A stretch of 26,202 nt of DNA, from positions 2,489,989 through 2,516,190 of the forward strand of contig BFEA01000128.1 in NCBI GenBank assembly GCA_003427395.1. Direction: 5' to 3'. Each line of letters starts with the position of its first letter. Position 1 is the stretch's first letter. This stretch comes from Chara braunii. Its lineage: Eukaryota; Streptophyta; Charophyceae; Charales; Characeae. This document shows positions 25,879 to 26,202 of the stretch, one piece after another. The position numbers were made by a program, and so were the translations under genes. The notes below the pieces were generated by a model. The model was given only the letters and a program-made list of their open reading frames with translations, was not told the DNA's origin and did not search any database.

Positions 25879-26102
25879 ANCCCTGGCCTCCGCCAGCCTC
25901 CTCTCTCCACTACTCTAGCCTACTGNTACTAGCGCCCAGCGCTGAAGACTANTGCTAACGCTACTCTACTATTGCAGCCGAATCCTGAAGACTACTACCT
26001 CCTGCAGAAGTGCACATCGAGTGCNTGGGCAGTCTCCTCTCGTCTGTCCCAACCTGTAGGGCGGGCCAGTCTTATATAGTGCTGGCCCGTCCAGGAGGCT
26101 GC
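25879..26102. other. Unassigned stretch
   Basis: No feature recognised; several Ns. Confidence 0.35.
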
Positions 26103-26193
26103 TCTTGCCAATGCCTGCACGTGCTAGCCCTTGAGGAAGCTTCAGGGCAGGTCACTCCTGCCAATGCCCGAATGTGCTTGTATCAGGGCAGGT
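26103..26193. repeat. Two imperfect units with TGCCAATGCC...CAGGGCAGGT
   Basis: CTTGCCAATGCCTGCACGTG ... CAGGGCAGGT (26103-26152) and CCTGCCAATGCCCGAATGTG ... CAGGGCAGGT (26157-26193) form a diverged tandem pair at the window end. Confidence 0.65.
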
Positions 26194-26202
26194 TGGTCTG
26201 AC

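Noticed and set aside
1-26202. Hammerhead-type ribozyme in the hairpin arrays or LTR elements
   Set aside because: I looked for the CTGATGA and GAAAC core pair flanking a stem and did not find a convincing arrangement.

Overview
This is a repeat-dominated piece of a large eukaryotic genome, most likely a green plant (streptophyte alga, bryophyte or lycophyte rather than a named species). The reasons are: a Ty3/gypsy retrotransposon with 1.1 kb LTRs and an initiator-Met-tRNA-type primer site; LINEs whose ORF2 ends in a zf-RVT-like zinc region; TTTAGGG-type (plant telomere-like) motifs; and fragments similar to plant-type nuclear large-subunit (LSU) rRNA. I find no intact host protein gene. Nearly all open frames are shadows of repeats.

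Layout. 1-1000: AT-rich filler with two GC-rich islands built from short hexamers. 1000-2270: an old plus-strand LINE copy whose 3' region carries three tail-like units. 2290-9300: a gene-free block. It holds clusters of perfect hairpins (2.7 kb, 3.0-3.25 kb), a roughly 115-bp-period repeat array (4.02-4.62 kb), eight hairpins sharing one loop sequence (4.93-5.58 kb), and diverged LSU rRNA-like fragments on both strands (best at 8.04-8.98 kb). Two of these converge on a pure A32G38 tract. 9300-11640: unrecognised DNA with small repeats, a T-rich insertion flanked by 17-bp repeats, and a CCGGAC island. 11640-12945: two LINE 3' ends in opposite orientation around a gap of Ns, a CT/CA/CG microsatellite and another CCGGAC island.

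13.9-22.35 kb: a LINE copy that looks inverted by twin priming and was later split by a complete-ended but internally deleted Ty3/gypsy element (14374-21861). That element has LTRs, PBS, gag, protease, RT, partial RNase H, a post-integrase tail and a PPT, with a 4-bp target duplication GCTG. Its frame breaks, its missing integrase and changes at the zinc knuckle, protease, RT and RNase H active sites mean it cannot be autonomous. 22.5-25.2 kb: two minus-strand LINE copies placed end to end. 25.2-26.2 kb: unrecognised sequence with a tandemly duplicated 36/37-bp block that has consensus splice signals.

The unifying theme is one LINE family (at least six fragments) whose 3' tail keeps a series of hairpins with compensatory stem changes. 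The most unusual signals are the shared-loop hairpin array at 4.93-5.58 kb and the scattered LSU rRNA-like fragments around it.
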